NCBI GenBank assembly: GCA_020744225.1
Contig: JAGMWG010000006.1
Coordinates: 1,178,001 to 1,242,000 of the forward strand
Length of the DNA stretch: 64,000 bases
Direction: 5' to 3'
Source of the DNA: Paraphoma chrysanthemicola
Taxonomy: Eukaryota; Ascomycota; Dothideomycetes; Pleosporales; Phaeosphaeriaceae
In this document: piece by piece, positions 10,878-22,454 of the stretch
Position numbering within the stretch: the first letter of the stretch is position 1
Layout: each line of letters opens with the position of its first letter
The notes under the pieces: model-generated
Database searches by the model: none
What the model was told of the DNA's origin: nothing
The model's input: the letters and a program-made list of their open reading frames with translations, nothing else
Made by a program: the position numbers and the translations under genes

Positions 10878-11801
10878 ATGGCCCAAAATCAGGCTGTAGC
10901 GCTGAAACCGCTTCCATACTTCACTTATACCAAGACCACAGGTCGCACAACCCGCAGCGGTAAAAGCCACAGCACCACCGCTATTGTAAAATGTGTATCG
11001 CGCGGCAGAAGCTTTCGCCCACGGTACACACCAAGTAACATTATTATCGAAAATGATTGGGAAAATGTTGACGTACCAACCACTTGGCCCAGGCATTTGA
11101 CCTGGCCACAGGATATATGTCGAGCACTCACATATGACCTCCGCGCACCCACGAAGCGCCCAAAAGCCAAGTCCGTGCGTGCAAAATCATCGAAAAGAGG
11201 ACCCAGTAAAGCAGGTAAAAGTGAGATGGGTACTCCAAGCGAAGCAAAACTGATGAAGAGTTTCTCCTGCCACGCAACAAACTGCCCAAAGCCTAATCCC
11301 ACTCCCTCGAACCTGATAGATCAATGCACATGCACCATCGCCCCCTGGGACACACGCAATACATTCTCATGGTTCACCTCCAACATCTCGCTCGTCGATC
11401 TCGGTCCTGGCCTTGGTATAGGGACCATTGCTCAAGCGCTGTTTCCAAAAGGTACTATCCTGGGCGAATACACCGGTTTTCTAGTCCCCGACTCCTCCGC
11501 CAATCCAGACGCGCGCTACTTCTTCGAACTTATCGGCAATGCGCCCGAAACGATCGCGTACATTGACAGCCTGCGCGCGGGAAACTGGACAAGGTTTATT
11601 AACCATTCATGTAGGCCGAATACGCAGTTCGTGCTGGTGAGAGTGGGGCAGGAGGTAAGGGTGTGTGTGGATGTGGTTAGGAGGATTGATATAGGTGAGG
11701 AGGTGACCATTGGGTATGGAGCGAGGTATTGGGAGACGATGGGGGAGGAGGGGAATTTTTGTGGGTGTGGGGAGAAGAGGTGTAGGTTTAAGAAGGAATA
11801 G
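10878..11801 (+). CDS. SET-domain protein
   Basis: An intronless frame of 307 residues from the ATG at 10878. The first half is basic and poorly conserved (KRPKAKSVRAKSSKRGP). The SET core occupies about residues 165-305: GLGIGTIAQALFPKGTILGEYTG, then RFINHSCRPN (the NHSC knot motif), GEEVTIGYGARYW, and a post-SET-like CGCGEKRC at the C-terminus. These are the elements that bind S-adenosylmethionine and lysine, so protein lysine methylation is the likely activity. The substrate, histone or other, cannot be told. Upstream in-frame codons exist but begin with GTG, so the ATG with A at -3 was chosen. It converges tail to tail on the TFIIIC gene. Confidence 0.8.
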   Translation: MAQNQAVALKPLPYFTYTKTTGRTTRSGKSHSTTAIVKCVSRGRSFRPRYTPSNIIIENDWENVDVPTTWPRHLTWPQDICRALTYDLRAPTKRPKAKSVRAKSSKRGPSKAGKSEMGTPSEAKLMKSFSCHATNCPKPNPTPSNLIDQCTCTIAPWDTRNTFSWFTSNISLVDLGPGLGIGTIAQALFPKGTILGEYTGFLVPDSSANPDARYFFELIGNAPETIAYIDSLRAGNWTRFINHSCRPNTQFVLVRVGQEVRVCVDVVRRIDIGEEVTIGYGARYWETMGEEGNFCGCGEKRCRFKKE

Positions 11802-11957
11802 GAGGGATGAGAGGGAGTGTGAGAGGGAGCGTTAGAGGGAAGGTAGAGTAGAGGGGGAATTGTGAGAAATTGAGCTTTGTATTTGTGAAAGGGAGGGGTT
11901 GGAGGTATGGCTAGATTATTCAAGACCACAGTGTGTCTACTAATTACCAAACACTTT

Positions 11958-14376
11958 TCAGACACCAATATCTTCCACTCTTAACAATCCATCGCCCATA
12001 CCTGCGACTGCCCATGTCCCGAATTTGAGATTCGGATTCCACGCCAATACTGTGATAGCAGATGCTTCTTCGTAGATTGTGATGCCTTTGCCGATCTCTG
12101 GGTTTGCGGCTTTCTTCGAGGTGACTGAATGCTGAATACCTGGTTGAAACGCTTTGTAGCCTTCTGTGATGCGAGCAAGAGGCTCTTGAAGTATTGACTG
12201 CGGCACAGTCTTCGACGACGTATTTTGGTCTGTCACTTTATCGTTGCTCGCGTCTTGCATATCGGTGGTTTCGCCAACTGGTCCTCCTTCGCTCATCTCG
12301 ACGTCCGCGCTTGGCGGCTGGATAATCATTTCCTTGACCGGTCCGCGCCACTCGTGTTTGAACCAAGTTTGTTGCCATGGAATGATCTTGTAGTTTGTGA
12401 TTCTGCCGATGGGATTACTCGCTTCTACCCTTCCATCTGCGCCGCCGATCAGAATGCCAGGATGAACAGGACTCGATGCGACTCGGGTGATGCTACTCTC
12501 TGCTCGCATACTGTAGAGGTTGTGGTAGTACCGTCGGATGGGGTTATGCTTGAGCATATAGTACTCATCTGGCGCGATGAAGGATTGCGTCTGCTCGTGC
12601 CAGTCCTGCGTGATGCAAAGTGTGCGACCACGTATTGAGGCTGTTGTGTCTGCATTTGGTGTCCGAATGTCGAAGAGGCGAGCGAAGCCGTCTGCTGTGC
12701 TGATGGATATGAATTGGGGCTGAGAAGGCCACCCGGATGATAAAGTGAGGATATAAGTATCTGAAATCTGTTGATAGAACCACGGTTTGGGTGGACTTTG
12801 GACAGCATTAGGCGTCAATACTTTTGCGCTGAGGGTCCAGATTGCTAGTGTACCGATGGCTGTTGCTACTGCGATTGTTGTGCCTGAAAGCCATTTAAGA
12901 CATGTCGGAACTGTTTGCGGGAACGGCACGTCGAAGGCAGCTTGGGCTATGCGCACGTATTGCGTCCTATTCGCCTGCTCTTTGTCCTTGACATATGACA
13001 CATCCAGAAGTCTGACTCGACCATCCGACCATATTCCTGCGAGAAGACCAGCATGGACACTGTGTTGCTCGTTTTCCTCGTCTGGCGTTTTTGCACTCGC
13101 TGTCATGGCTACAGGACACCATCGTAGTTGCTTTGGCGCTCCCCAATCCGTGCAGATGACAAGTTCGAGCCGCGGTTCCCTCGAACTGTCAAGCTCTCCA
13201 TCTGCTCCTGCCTCGAAAGCCCATATCTGTACAGAAGCAGGGAAAGGCTTAGTTGCGGAAAACGCCGGCGCTTTTGGATTTTCCATTGGTTTCGGCTGAG
13301 GTCCAGATGTTGGCTTTTGCTCCACCGCAACTGCCAGATGCTGAGTGTTGCCATCTTCGTTCGCAGCCCATTGCGCATCTTGTATCCGTGAGCCGAGACT
13401 GAGCATCCAGCCTCGTCTGTTCTTCTTCTGGCCGAAGGGCTCTGCGACGTTGATATACGACGATTTCTTCATGGTACGTAGTTGAGGGGTATCGACCGGT
13501 CCAAGCAACACGTTGAGTGCATCCGAACCGGCTGTTACCATATAGGCCGCCGCCTTTTCTGCTGTCAGATCTTCTTCCTGTTGCATACTTGAGAATGCTG
13601 CGCGTCCCGTGTCTGCATACCACTTTCTCGTGGTCTCATTCTCTTTCGCTCGCGCTTCTACATTTTCAAAGAAACTCCGCCTCAACCCGCCGTCTCCGCG
13701 CAGGGGCAGCGTCTCTTGTGGTGTCCAGTGATCTCTTGTTAGCAGGATCTGCTTCAGATCCTCCTTCTTCGGTCCGAACAGATCTTTGAGTCGTACTTCC
13801 TGCCCACCAATCTTGGTAAAATCGGCCACACCTCGCGTTCTAAGGACAGTTGCGCCAGTTGCTTTAGCAGACGCTCCACCGCCTCTTGAGATATGGATTG
13901 GTGCTTTGACTTTTTGTCGTGCCTCACCACCAGGTTCTTTCCTGCGCCTATGCGCGCCAGCACCCAGATTCGCGCGAACAGGGTGATCGGCACCAATCTC
14001 AATGATGTTCAGCTCGGGAGTACTTGGTCTATGTCTTTCCACGGGCTCTCCCTCTTCATCCTCCTCGTCCTCCTCGCCTTCTCCAGACTCGCTTTCCTCG
14101 ACGAGACCGTCGTCAAAGTCATCTTCCGGCTCTTCCTCGGCATCAGGCATGAAATCGTCTTCATCTTCTTGGAACTCGTCCACATTCGGAGTCTGTACTC
14201 CCGACGGCGCAGAATTATCATCTCCGTCAAGGAAGCTGTATTCATCCTCAAGACGATAAGATTTGGGTTGCTTGGCGCGTGACCGACGGCGTGGTTCTTC
14301 TTTACTTTATGTTAGCGCAAACTTTGCCATCTAGTGAGCGTGAGTGTGAAGCAGAAGATGTCTTACCATCAGACAT
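11958..14376 (-). CDS. TFC6: Transcription factor TFIIIC subunit Tfc6/Sfc6-like (WD40)
   Basis: Exons 14376-14367 and 14299-11958 (67-nt intron) encode 783 residues. A 10-nt first exon encodes only MSD plus one base, then EEPRRRSRAKQPKSYRLEDEYSFLDG. An AT-hook-like basic patch and a long acidic tract (about residues 40-85) precede the RLKDLFGP region. A WD40-type beta-propeller follows, with blades around TDWGAPKQLRWCPV, LLAGIWSDGRVRLLDV, GTLAIWTL, DGFARLFDIRTP and SSPVHPGILIGGADGRV. This order matches the yeast tau91/Tfc6 and fission yeast Sfc6 subunit, part of the tauB module that recognises the B box of tRNA genes for RNA polymerase III. Note the B-box-like motifs in its own upstream region. 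Confidence 0.75.
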
Positions 14377-14690
14377 ACTGAACAACGAATGCCAGGTGCA
14401 CAACGCACCAGGCAGGTTTCAGTGGTTTGAGCAATCACAGTCAAGGATGCAAGAACAAGAACGGAATGCGACTCGAACCTAAAGCCCCCGCCATTAGCGC
14501 CACGCACAGACTTTCTCTCGCCTGAAGCACCCCGCACTTGACCATTGAGAATTCGTATTTCATGTGTGCCTTTTTTGCGATTACTGGCGTCTTTCCGCTT
14601 ACTTGCTCTCCGCTTCGCTTATTTTATCTCCATTATATACGCACCCGATCAAAAATTTTCCATCGAATCACAATTCCACGGTGGTATGGT
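14377..14690. promoter_or_regulatory. TFC6 upstream region with B-box-like motif at 14469-14479
   Basis: This is the divergent space between TFC6 (minus) and a putative spliced transcript (plus). On the minus strand GGTTCGAGTCG (14469-14479) differs from the tRNA B-box consensus GGTTCGANTCC at the last base only and sits about 95-100 bp upstream of the TFC6 ATG. An A-box-like TGGTCAAGTGCGG lies further upstream on the same strand. The flanks do not fold as a tRNA T-arm. Confidence 0.35.
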
Positions 14691-14752
14691 GTAAGTCTTA
14701 ACTTCATCCTCCATCACGTCCCTCAGTGACTAACATCACCACAGCTAGTGGT

Positions 14753-15038
14753 ATGACGTCGCGTTGTGGCTTGGCGGCCTCTCTAGAGAGCCCGATCCTA
14801 CGATCCGCGCCAGCCTGGGTTCGAGTACGTTATCTGACGCTTGTCGGTCCTGAGACATGATCTAATCTGTCTACAGTTCCCAGTACCGCCAGCGAGTCTT
14901 CTTTTTTGCCTTTCTTTGGTCTTAGAGAGTACTGAGAAAAGATTACATGGCGTTGATGTTCTTTTTGTGCGATCATGTGATGTGGTGTGGGACATGGCGG
15001 ATGGAAGTGTGCAATGGCAAGTCAAGGTACGACGATAG
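14753..15038 (+). CDS. Doubtful small spliced gene of unknown function
   Basis: The sequence shows two convincing introns: 14691-14744 (GTAAGT donor, GACTAAC branch, CACAG acceptor) just before the ATG at 14753, and 14825-14876 (GTACGT, TCTAAT, CTACAG). Joining 14753-14824 to 14877-15038 gives a 77-residue frame with no recognised domain; a second frame is also open for some length. It may be a real small protein gene or a spliced non-coding RNA. Removing the second intron brings together CTGGG-TTCGATT-CCCAG, a perfect tRNA-type T-arm, but no full tRNA cloverleaf can be drawn around it. Transcription is inferred from splice signals alone. Confidence 0.35.
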
Positions 15039-15419
15039 AGTCGCAGTCGGAGATGCATGATAGAGGTGAATCGTCCCGTGTAATGTCAATCTGCATTTCC
15101 ATGGGGGTGCAACGTGGTTGCTTATAATGGGAAGTAAGTGCGACGAACGGCGTCGAAACGAACTCCTTTGTGCAACATTTGACATTCTATTCGGTGTCAT
15201 ATACTTCATATCGTCGGGTCATCGTTCCACCGTAGCTGCGCCGAGCTGAACACTCAATCTTATAGTAGGAATCAGATCTAGGTTTTTCCAGCAAAACAAT
15301 ATCCCAATCTCGACGCCGAATTGTGCAGCAGAGGCCAATTCAACCACGAAAACAATTATATATTAAGCATTATTATGTTGCAGTATATCCAAAAAGCTTC
15401 GCCATTTTCAAATGCATAG
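15039..15419. other. Intergenic between convergent transcripts
   Basis: Lies between the end of the small plus-strand gene and the stop of the F-box gene. AT-rich in the right half. No gene seen. Confidence 0.5.
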
Positions 15420-17169
15420 TCATTGCCTGGAATTCTGACCAAGATCTAATATTTTGAGAGAACCAACGCCAAAGAACGACTCGTTCTCGTTCACGTATCG
15501 AGGGCTGTCGGCAAAGCACAGGATATCAAATGTGTTCCTTCGAGCACGGATAAGGTATTTGTCGTTGAGGCCGAGGCACTGTGGATCAGTGAATACTTCG
15601 AGTCTGCCAACTATGTCATCGACGGTGCACTGCTCTAGGAGGGGGTTGAAGTATGTCTTGTCGCTGCAAGACTGTTAGCCCTGCTGTGTCCAAAGTGGTA
15701 GCACCGCGTGCAAGGCATGCCAGGAGCACCGTGACGTACCCGGTGCCTACGTGCACAAGTGCTGCTGGAGTTTCCTGTACTGTTGTGTCTTTTATGAATG
15801 ACTCGAAGAAGACATCTTCCCACCAGAAGTCTGATGCCATTGCATAAAGGAGTCCTGGATGGGAAGTTGGGTGTGGCTCCGTGAACTTATGGAGGTTCTC
15901 ATCGAATTGGACGCATATGTCGAACATGTTCAAGCGGAATCTCCCCGAGCGATCAACGGGCGTAAATCGGTTGTTTTGTGAGTGGAGTCGGCTTACGGCG
16001 CAGCCGTTCAGTGTTACTCTCGACTCAGAGACGCACTCGCCGGTGTAAGTGAATTTGCTGTATCGAATAGTGGTCAATGTTTGAGATGAGTCATCGACAG
16101 CGCGATGACTAGTGTGGCGAGAACAGCGCTCGTCGGCAAAGACGATGATGTGTTTGGTGTTCGGCTGCAAGAGTAGTGCCAGCCCGCGGCTGTTGTCGCA
16201 TCTCGTTTGGGTCAGCAGTTACAAAACATATGTATAAGCGATGACAGACGTACCCGGGCGTAGGATGAGCTAGAAGTGGAGAGGCAAATGGTATGGTGAA
16301 AGATGTGCCCAATTGGCTGTCGAAATCCCAGACATAGACCATGACATACTGTTCGAGGCATCCTACACATGCAACTGTACGCTCGCGGCACGTAATGGCC
16401 TGGAACAGGGAGGCACTCGGTACCCTGAACGTTCGTTTCACGCAAGAGTCAAGATCCCACACATAGACTGTGTTGCTGTTCGTTGCAAATCCTATGAGTT
16501 GATTGGACGCAACTAAGCGACGTAGAGTCTCTCGCGCATCTCCATTGAATTTTTGTAGACGCCAACTGTTGATGTCAAAGAGGTAGACTGCCCGGCACTG
16601 TCCGTCATGACGGGAGAGACAGGACCATATCAGTCTGTCCTCGACCAAAATGATATAACCATGTGGATCGTCGAGGGTGACGCTGAATGCCATGACGGGT
16701 TCGCCGCGGCGGAAGGCCTGCACATGTTTTGCTTTCTGTAAAAAGACGCTATACTTGTTACCCTGTATTTCGGCAGTGCTTATCCATGGCTTCAGGCTTC
16801 GTTTGAGAAGGTCAGGGCTTCGCATAGCACGGTGCCATGTCCGCGATACCTTGGTTCATTAGTATGCTAGTCAGGGCCACCATCTGCTACCTTGTCTGGC
16901 GACAGGTGCAATGTACTTACACACTGCAAACGGTACGGCGTGGCAGGGCTCAGGTACGCAAAGACAGACGCCACAAGCTCGACGGGAAGGTTCCCGATGA
17001 TGTCAAATTGGAAGGTCCGGGCGGCAGTGAGCCCATGGAGCATTCGCCATTCGTACGGCGTCAATTCTGCTACCAAGGCGCCAATCGCATCTTGCCTCGA
17101 GTCAGTCGGCAGACGCCTGAAGGCTTCCATCAACGCATCGGTGGCCATGGACGAGGGCAGATGGCTCAT
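15420..17169 (-). CDS. F-box protein with WD40/beta-propeller-like C-terminal region
   Basis: Exons 17169-16921, 16849-16254, 16201-15740 and 15663-15420 encode 516 residues; introns are 71, 52 and 76 nt. The N-terminal F-box reads FDIIGNLPVELVASVFAYL (about residues 46-64), continuing across intron 1 into VSRTWHRAM. The remainder has repeated strands of beta-propeller type (YIILVEDRLIWSCLSRHD, AVYLFDINSW, TVYVWDLDS, VMVYVWDFDSQL), so it probably selects a substrate for an SCF ubiquitin ligase through Skp1. The substrate is unknown. The start was set at MSHLPSS; the ATG seven codons later is also possible. Each exon join keeps frame and restores hydrophobic strand patterns. Confidence 0.75.
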
Positions 17170-18593
17170 CCACCACAGAGACGCAGCCTGAAGAACAATT
17201 GGCGCGGGGCAGCGGCTGCCCACCTCGTCCGTATTGTCGTTGGAGCGGTTCAGTGATGTCGTAGGGCTTCAGCACAGACCGCGTAGCGTAACACCAGCCG
17301 ACTGTGCGGTCCGCTCCAGCAGATCGTCGAGCTGGAGGCGCGCACGCACACAAAGAAACGACGCCCCGCTGCGTGGCGCTTACCCAGGAGCGTTTGAGCT
17401 GCACGTCAAGGCCTGGCCGGCTTCCGCGCGGAGCAGGTTGCGCGAGCGAGCAGTCACAGCTGTCCAGGGCTGGCACGAGCACGTCGGCCGTACTGTGTAC
17501 TGTGCACTGCGCACTGTGCACCGAGGAGCGCTCGCCAGACACGCGCACATGCTATGGATTGGGAGTGCATTACACGAGTTGGTGGCCGACGTTAGCAGCG
17601 GCGCGTGTGGTGTTATAGGCAGCGCCCCGCAGCAGAGACATGTAACGTTGGGTATTGCGATATTGGAGCGGGCTGTTAGCGAGTCGAGTGTTTCAGTCTG
17701 GCCGACGTCGCGGCGGAACAAGGGAATCCTCGGCGCCAGCCACCATCCCTGCCGCAGTCGAGCACCTCGCCTGCTGGTGCTGGAGGGGACGACGTGGGAC
17801 GGGGTCGAATGCGGAAGGCGCGCGAGTGAGGCCAGAACTCGGCCTAGGGTGCATTATTCGGCCACGGCCCCGTTCTGCAGACATGCAGCACCGCACACGC
17901 GAACTGGCAGCGAACCCCATACTATTTTCTGCGCCGCCCGTGGACCGGTCCAGTTGACCTGCCCGCGGTTGCCGTAGCCTGAGCTGCTGCCACTCGCTCG
18001 CTCGCTCGCCGCACGCATGCTCCTGTGCCCATATCTCTCGCCTCTGCTCAGCCCTGCGCGTGCTGGACATGACCCTTTGAGACTCGAGGGCTCAGACGTG
18101 CGAGATAGAAGCTCGGGCAGCTCGGCGACCTGCTCGCGATCGACGCCGTGCATAGTTGCAGGAGCTCCTTTACAGGGCCTCGACACTCGCATCCGATAGG
18201 GAGCCAAACCGCACAACCCGGCACCACTGCACTGCACTGCACTTTTCCGCCCAACTGCCCCAGAACCACAGCTCCCCAAGGAACGCGCTGCGCTAGAACG
18301 ACGACAAAGGCCCAGATACTGCTAGCCGGCGACGGACTGCTCCGCACCAGCCAAATCGCATGTTCCTCCACCTGCCTCCGCCGCGCATCACCTGCTTACC
18401 TTACCGGGACCCTGCATCCTGACCACGTTCCATACTTGACGTGCCCTCGCCCTCTGCCCGTCGTTGAGCAGCCGCTGCACCGCGCAAACCACGACGGCCT
18501 GCTGCTCAGCGTTGCTGCAGCGCTGTCCTGCCCTAGCTGCCTCCTCAACGCCTCAACACCGCTGCCGCTCTCCACTGTCCGTCCCCACCTGCC
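17170..18593. other. Long GC-rich divergent intergenic region
   Basis: Separates the F-box gene (minus) from the HSF-type gene (plus). Contains CA/TG-rich imperfect repeats at 17491-17520, a (CTCG)n run near 17993-18010 and GCACT repeats near 18225-18243. A 247-codon frame here has no family features and is GC-driven. Probably a long promoter and 5' leader of the regulator. Confidence 0.5.
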
Positions 18594-20661
18594 ATGATGG
18601 CGTCTGTCGCCGAAGCTCGCAGGAGTCCCTTTTCGCCAGATCCGCACACCTCCAATCCCAACCTCCACAAGTCGATACCCATCCTGCCGTCCTCCGGGTC
18701 CACGCTGGCGCCACCACGAGATCCCATGGACATTACGCCCGCGTCGTCGTCGTCGATGGGTCCGCCAAGCATGAATTGCGCAAGCGCTGAGCGCAACAGC
18801 ACAATGGTCGACCAAGGGCGCACAAACGGAGACTCGGGGAACACTTCGCCCAATGGCAACTCGGCGACTGCAGTGGGTGCTGCCGCGGCTGCAACACAGC
18901 CCAAGGTTGTCCAGACGGCCTTTATACACAAGCTCTACAAGTGAGACTGACTACGCACCCGCGCAAGTGCAAGACATGATCGCTAATGTGCGCACAGCAT
19001 GCTGGAGGACCAGAGCATCCAACACCTCATCTCGTGGTCCAGTACCAACGAGAGCTTCGTCATGTCGCCGTCGAGCGAGTTCTCCAAAGTATTGTCGTAC
19101 GTACATGTGGAGCTATGACCTCTTTAATATATCTAACCGACTCTGCAGCTCATACTTCAAGCACACCAACATTTCCTCATTTGTCCGCCAATTAAACATG
19201 TATGGTTTTCACAAAGGCGAGTTCCCAGGTACTGCGACTTGGTGGTACTTGCGTTGTACTGACTGCTCGCAGTGAGCGACGTATTTCATACTGGCTCCCC
19301 GGACTCGCCGTTGTGGGAGTTCAAGCACGGTAACGGTAATTTCAAGCGCGGGGACCTCGTCGGGCTGCGGGAGATCAAGCGACGTGCCTCGCGACATGCG
19401 CTCATCCACCGTGACTCGTTTTCCGCACCCAAAGTTCCAACCGTGCCTCCGCCCGGCCAGCCAGTCGAACCAATGCCAGATCCCGTCGAATCGCGCCTCA
19501 ATGTCCTCGAGCACAATCTTTACGACATGCATGCGAGAGTGCAGCGGTCAGAAGACACATGTGCTTACCTCAACCAAAAAGCCATGGTCCTGATGGAGGG
19601 CATGATGCGATGTCACCAGGTATGCCGATGTGTCGAGACCTGATCGACGGCAACTAACGTACCGCTCAGTGGAATCAGGATCTCACAAATTACATTATGG
19701 CCATGGTGCCAGACCCGGAAAATCCAATACACAAGGATGGTATGTACCACTGCTTAAACCTTATTTGGGCGACATACTTATTTCGACACTAGTCTCGTTA
19801 ATGCAACGTGATATTAGTCGCCAAACCGAAATGCTGCGTGCCTTGGAAGCGCCGGAAGAGCCCCTCTCTGCACGTCAGCCCTACTTCCTGCAAGTCGACA
19901 ACAGCAATGGTCCCCCTCTTTCTCCGCGGCAAATTCCCATGGACAATTTGACTGATTCACGGCGAGGTTCGTTGGCGAGTATTTCGCGCCAAGCTCCATA
20001 TAAGCCTCCGGTCCCGGCCCATATTGCGATTTCTCCACGTCGTTACGGCTCAATTGGTACGGGTAATTACTCCCCATCTTCAGCCAGAACACCAGCATCC
20101 CACCAGCCACCCCCACCGCCTCCTCCGTCAATACAGCATCCGGGCGCCAGTGCCAACCTGGGAAACAATAATCCGGGGAATAGCTCGTCCCCGCCTTATA
20201 ACTTATATAGACGACACACCTCGGCAGATATCCGCACACACGGTTGGCAGCCACAGCCGCCTCCACCGGGGCCAGCGCACTCGCCGTATGCCTCTGGTCA
20301 CAATTCCTCCCAATGGCCATCCTCACCGCATCGGACACCTATCGGAGGCGGGGACCAGCAGCTCCGTGATGCTTTGGAAAGCTATCAGCTGCCCCGCGGA
20401 CCGAGGCGACAGCAATCAAGTAGACAAGGCACTCCTCCTCTGACCAATGATAACACACCTTCCAATTTGAGTGCTGAGAGTGGGTGGGCGCTGCCTGGCG
20501 CCAGGTATCCGTTCAAAGGGATCGACACGCCTGGGCCACCTACCCGTCGCTCAAGCATGGCATCTAACGTGCACTCTCTGCTGAACCCCGCAGAGACTGC
20601 TGAACGCGCCGACGAAGACGAACCGGAAGACCCTCGCAGCAAGAGAAAGCGCATGCAGTAA
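18594..20661 (+). CDS. HSF-domain transcription factor of Sfl1 type
   Basis: Exons 18594-18940, 18998-19096, 19149-19216, 19273-19619, 19670-19739 and 19793-20661 encode 599 residues. The HSF DNA-binding domain (about residues 105-205) is spread over four exons: TAFIHKLYNMLEDQ, HLISWSSTNESFVM, SYFKHTNISSFVRQLNMYG, then WEFKHGNGNFKRGD and IKRRASRHAL. This matches fungal Sfl1 repressors more closely than Hsf1. Such proteins act in flocculation, morphogenesis and stress control. A short coiled coil (SRLNVLEHNLYDMHARVQ) follows, then a Pro/Ser-rich tail ending in a basic KRKRMQ. Intron 3 (19217-19272) uses a GC donor (AAAG|GCGAGT) to give the expected HKVSDVFH. A GT donor 12 nt downstream would insert GEFP. 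Confidence 0.85.
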
Positions 20662-21459
20662 TGATCACACGATCTAGCCCCGAGACTTTTCCTTCCATTT
20701 ACCAGACATGTACTTGTACATTGCCCTGAATGATTTGTGCTCGCACTTTTACCGGACACCGCTTCTTTACCATCACGCGATCAATGATGCCATCATTTAG
20801 CATTTGCGCATCTCGCATTCCGCGTTGATTTCTCCTTGCACTCGTCGTCATATCGTCGCGCTTACTGTCTACTCTCTCTCATTATTATATCCCGTCATCT
20901 TTTCGTATCGTTTGTTGGAAAAAGCCAAGCATACATAGGCACGCATTGGGAAGGACTTGAATGCATGTTGAAAGCGATGAAACGTCATGTAGTGTCTGGA
21001 AGATAATGGCATCTTAGCCGGCTGGTCGGCCGTTGTTGTGCATCTTGTTTGGGACGCAATGAATTGGATTATGCACCGTGTACATGTCACCACTCTGCCT
21101 CCCTTCTTCAAGCCTTGGATGATGTCTCGTTATGGAACGAATTAGGCACTTCACGACACGCACATGCACATTCATTATGTATTGTTCAATGGTCTTTGGA
21201 ATGTCATGTACCCATATCGTTCCGTTGATAAGAGATGATGACATTATCTGTCACTCCCACAGTCCATGCCGTGATATCGTCGGTCCCTTCAACGCCATTC
21301 GCAGCGCCGCCCATATCATGCAATCCGTAAAGTCATCCACTCATAATCAAAGAAGAAACTCCTTAATATCCCATCGCACATGAAATCCGAATTCCCAAAG
21401 CCAAACTCTTGTCCTTGAGCACACCTCCCTAAAATTGCCTGCGAGCACTTCGTACGTGT
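20662..21459. other. Intergenic between convergent genes
   Basis: 3' regions of the HSF-type gene and the wall protein gene. AT-rich, no supported coding frame. Confidence 0.5.
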
Positions 21460-22454
21460 CTAGACGAAGCCAGCAACATTCACCACCACCGCACTCACGA
21501 AACCAAGCAACATCGCCATCACAACGCCCATACTAATCTTCCCCGCAACTCCCTTCGCTGGCTCTGTAGTCGTCGACGGATCGATATCGCGCAACTGGTG
21601 CGGCGTCGGGAACGCATAACCCGTGGAATTGCCACGCATGCTCGGCTTCGCGCTTGCACCGTGCGAACCCACTGCGGTACCGGGTGCGCTAGTGAAGATG
21701 ATCACGCTGGGCTTGATGAACGTGCTGGTGCTGTTCTTGCCGGCGGGGTGAGTCGTGGTGCTGACGGGGTGCAGCCAGTCGCTGGTGAAGGTGGGGATGG
21801 TGCTCGTGTCTGGATTGGGCAAGGGACTGGTTTCGACGGGCTGAGAGCTGGTTACGATGGGGATGGAGATGGTTGGGCCTGGGATTGGCGCGGAGGAAGA
21901 AGAGTCTTTCTTGCGACTGACGGTGATGGTCTTAGTTTTGATCTGAGTGCTGTGAATCGTGGTCGTTGTAGTTGGTTCGTTGGAAGTCGGAGCGTCCCTA
22001 CAAGATCAGCCTACGCCTTCAAAACATGAAGGAAATTCGGTGGATGGCTTACTTGGGAGGAGCCTCGGGACCGCTGCTCTGGCCAGGCACTGCGGTGACG
22101 GTGGTCGTCTGGGTGACGGTGACATGGACGGTGCTCGGACCCGCAGTAGTCTTGGGACATAGATACGTGAGAGTCGTGGCTAGGCCTTGCATCATGACCG
22201 CACCGGTGCAGAGCTTAGGCAGCTGAGCACAGGCGTCGCGAGGAGCCATAGCTACGCCATAGCCGGGGTCAATGGGAACGCCGTACTGGGCGGCTTCGGC
22301 GACGGCGACAGCTCCTTTGTGTTAGATTCATGGTCTTGATGATACAAGTGTCTTTTGCCATCCTCCTCGCCATGAAAACAGAGATGGTGGGAGACGTTAA
22401 AAGAGGATCATGCTTACCAGCTAGAGAAGCGAGAGTCAGTTTGGAGATAGTCAT
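21460..22454 (-). CDS. Secreted Ser/Thr-rich surface protein, probably GPI-anchored
   Basis: Exons 22454-22418, 22314-22053 and 21997-21460 encode 278 residues (introns 103 and 55 nt). The N-terminal MTISKLTLASLAGAVAVAEA is a signal peptide. A short cysteine-containing region (residues about 35-70: DACAQLPKLC, YLCPKTT) is followed by a Thr/Ser/Pro-rich stalk with runs such as TVTQTTTVTAV and PTTTTTIHSTQ, likely O-glycosylated. The last 25 residues (KISMGVVMAMLLGFVSAVVV) are hydrophobic, as in GPI-anchor signals, though a plain membrane anchor is possible. Expected at the plasma membrane or cell wall. No catalytic motif is seen. Confidence 0.7.

Noticed and set aside
14440..14560. tRNA gene on the minus strand upstream of TFC6
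   Set aside because: A- and B-box-like motifs exist but the T-stem does not pair beyond one base and no acceptor stem forms.
14753..14890. Complete split tRNA gene with a spliceosomal intron in the T-loop
   Set aside because: Only the T-arm is convincing. The A box has G14, the D- and anticodon stems do not form, and the acceptor pairing is incomplete.
17234..17977. 247-codon plus-strand frame
   Set aside because: High GC makes long frames likely by chance; composition is Arg/Ala/His-rich with no domain, and it lies in the long leader region of the HSF-type gene.
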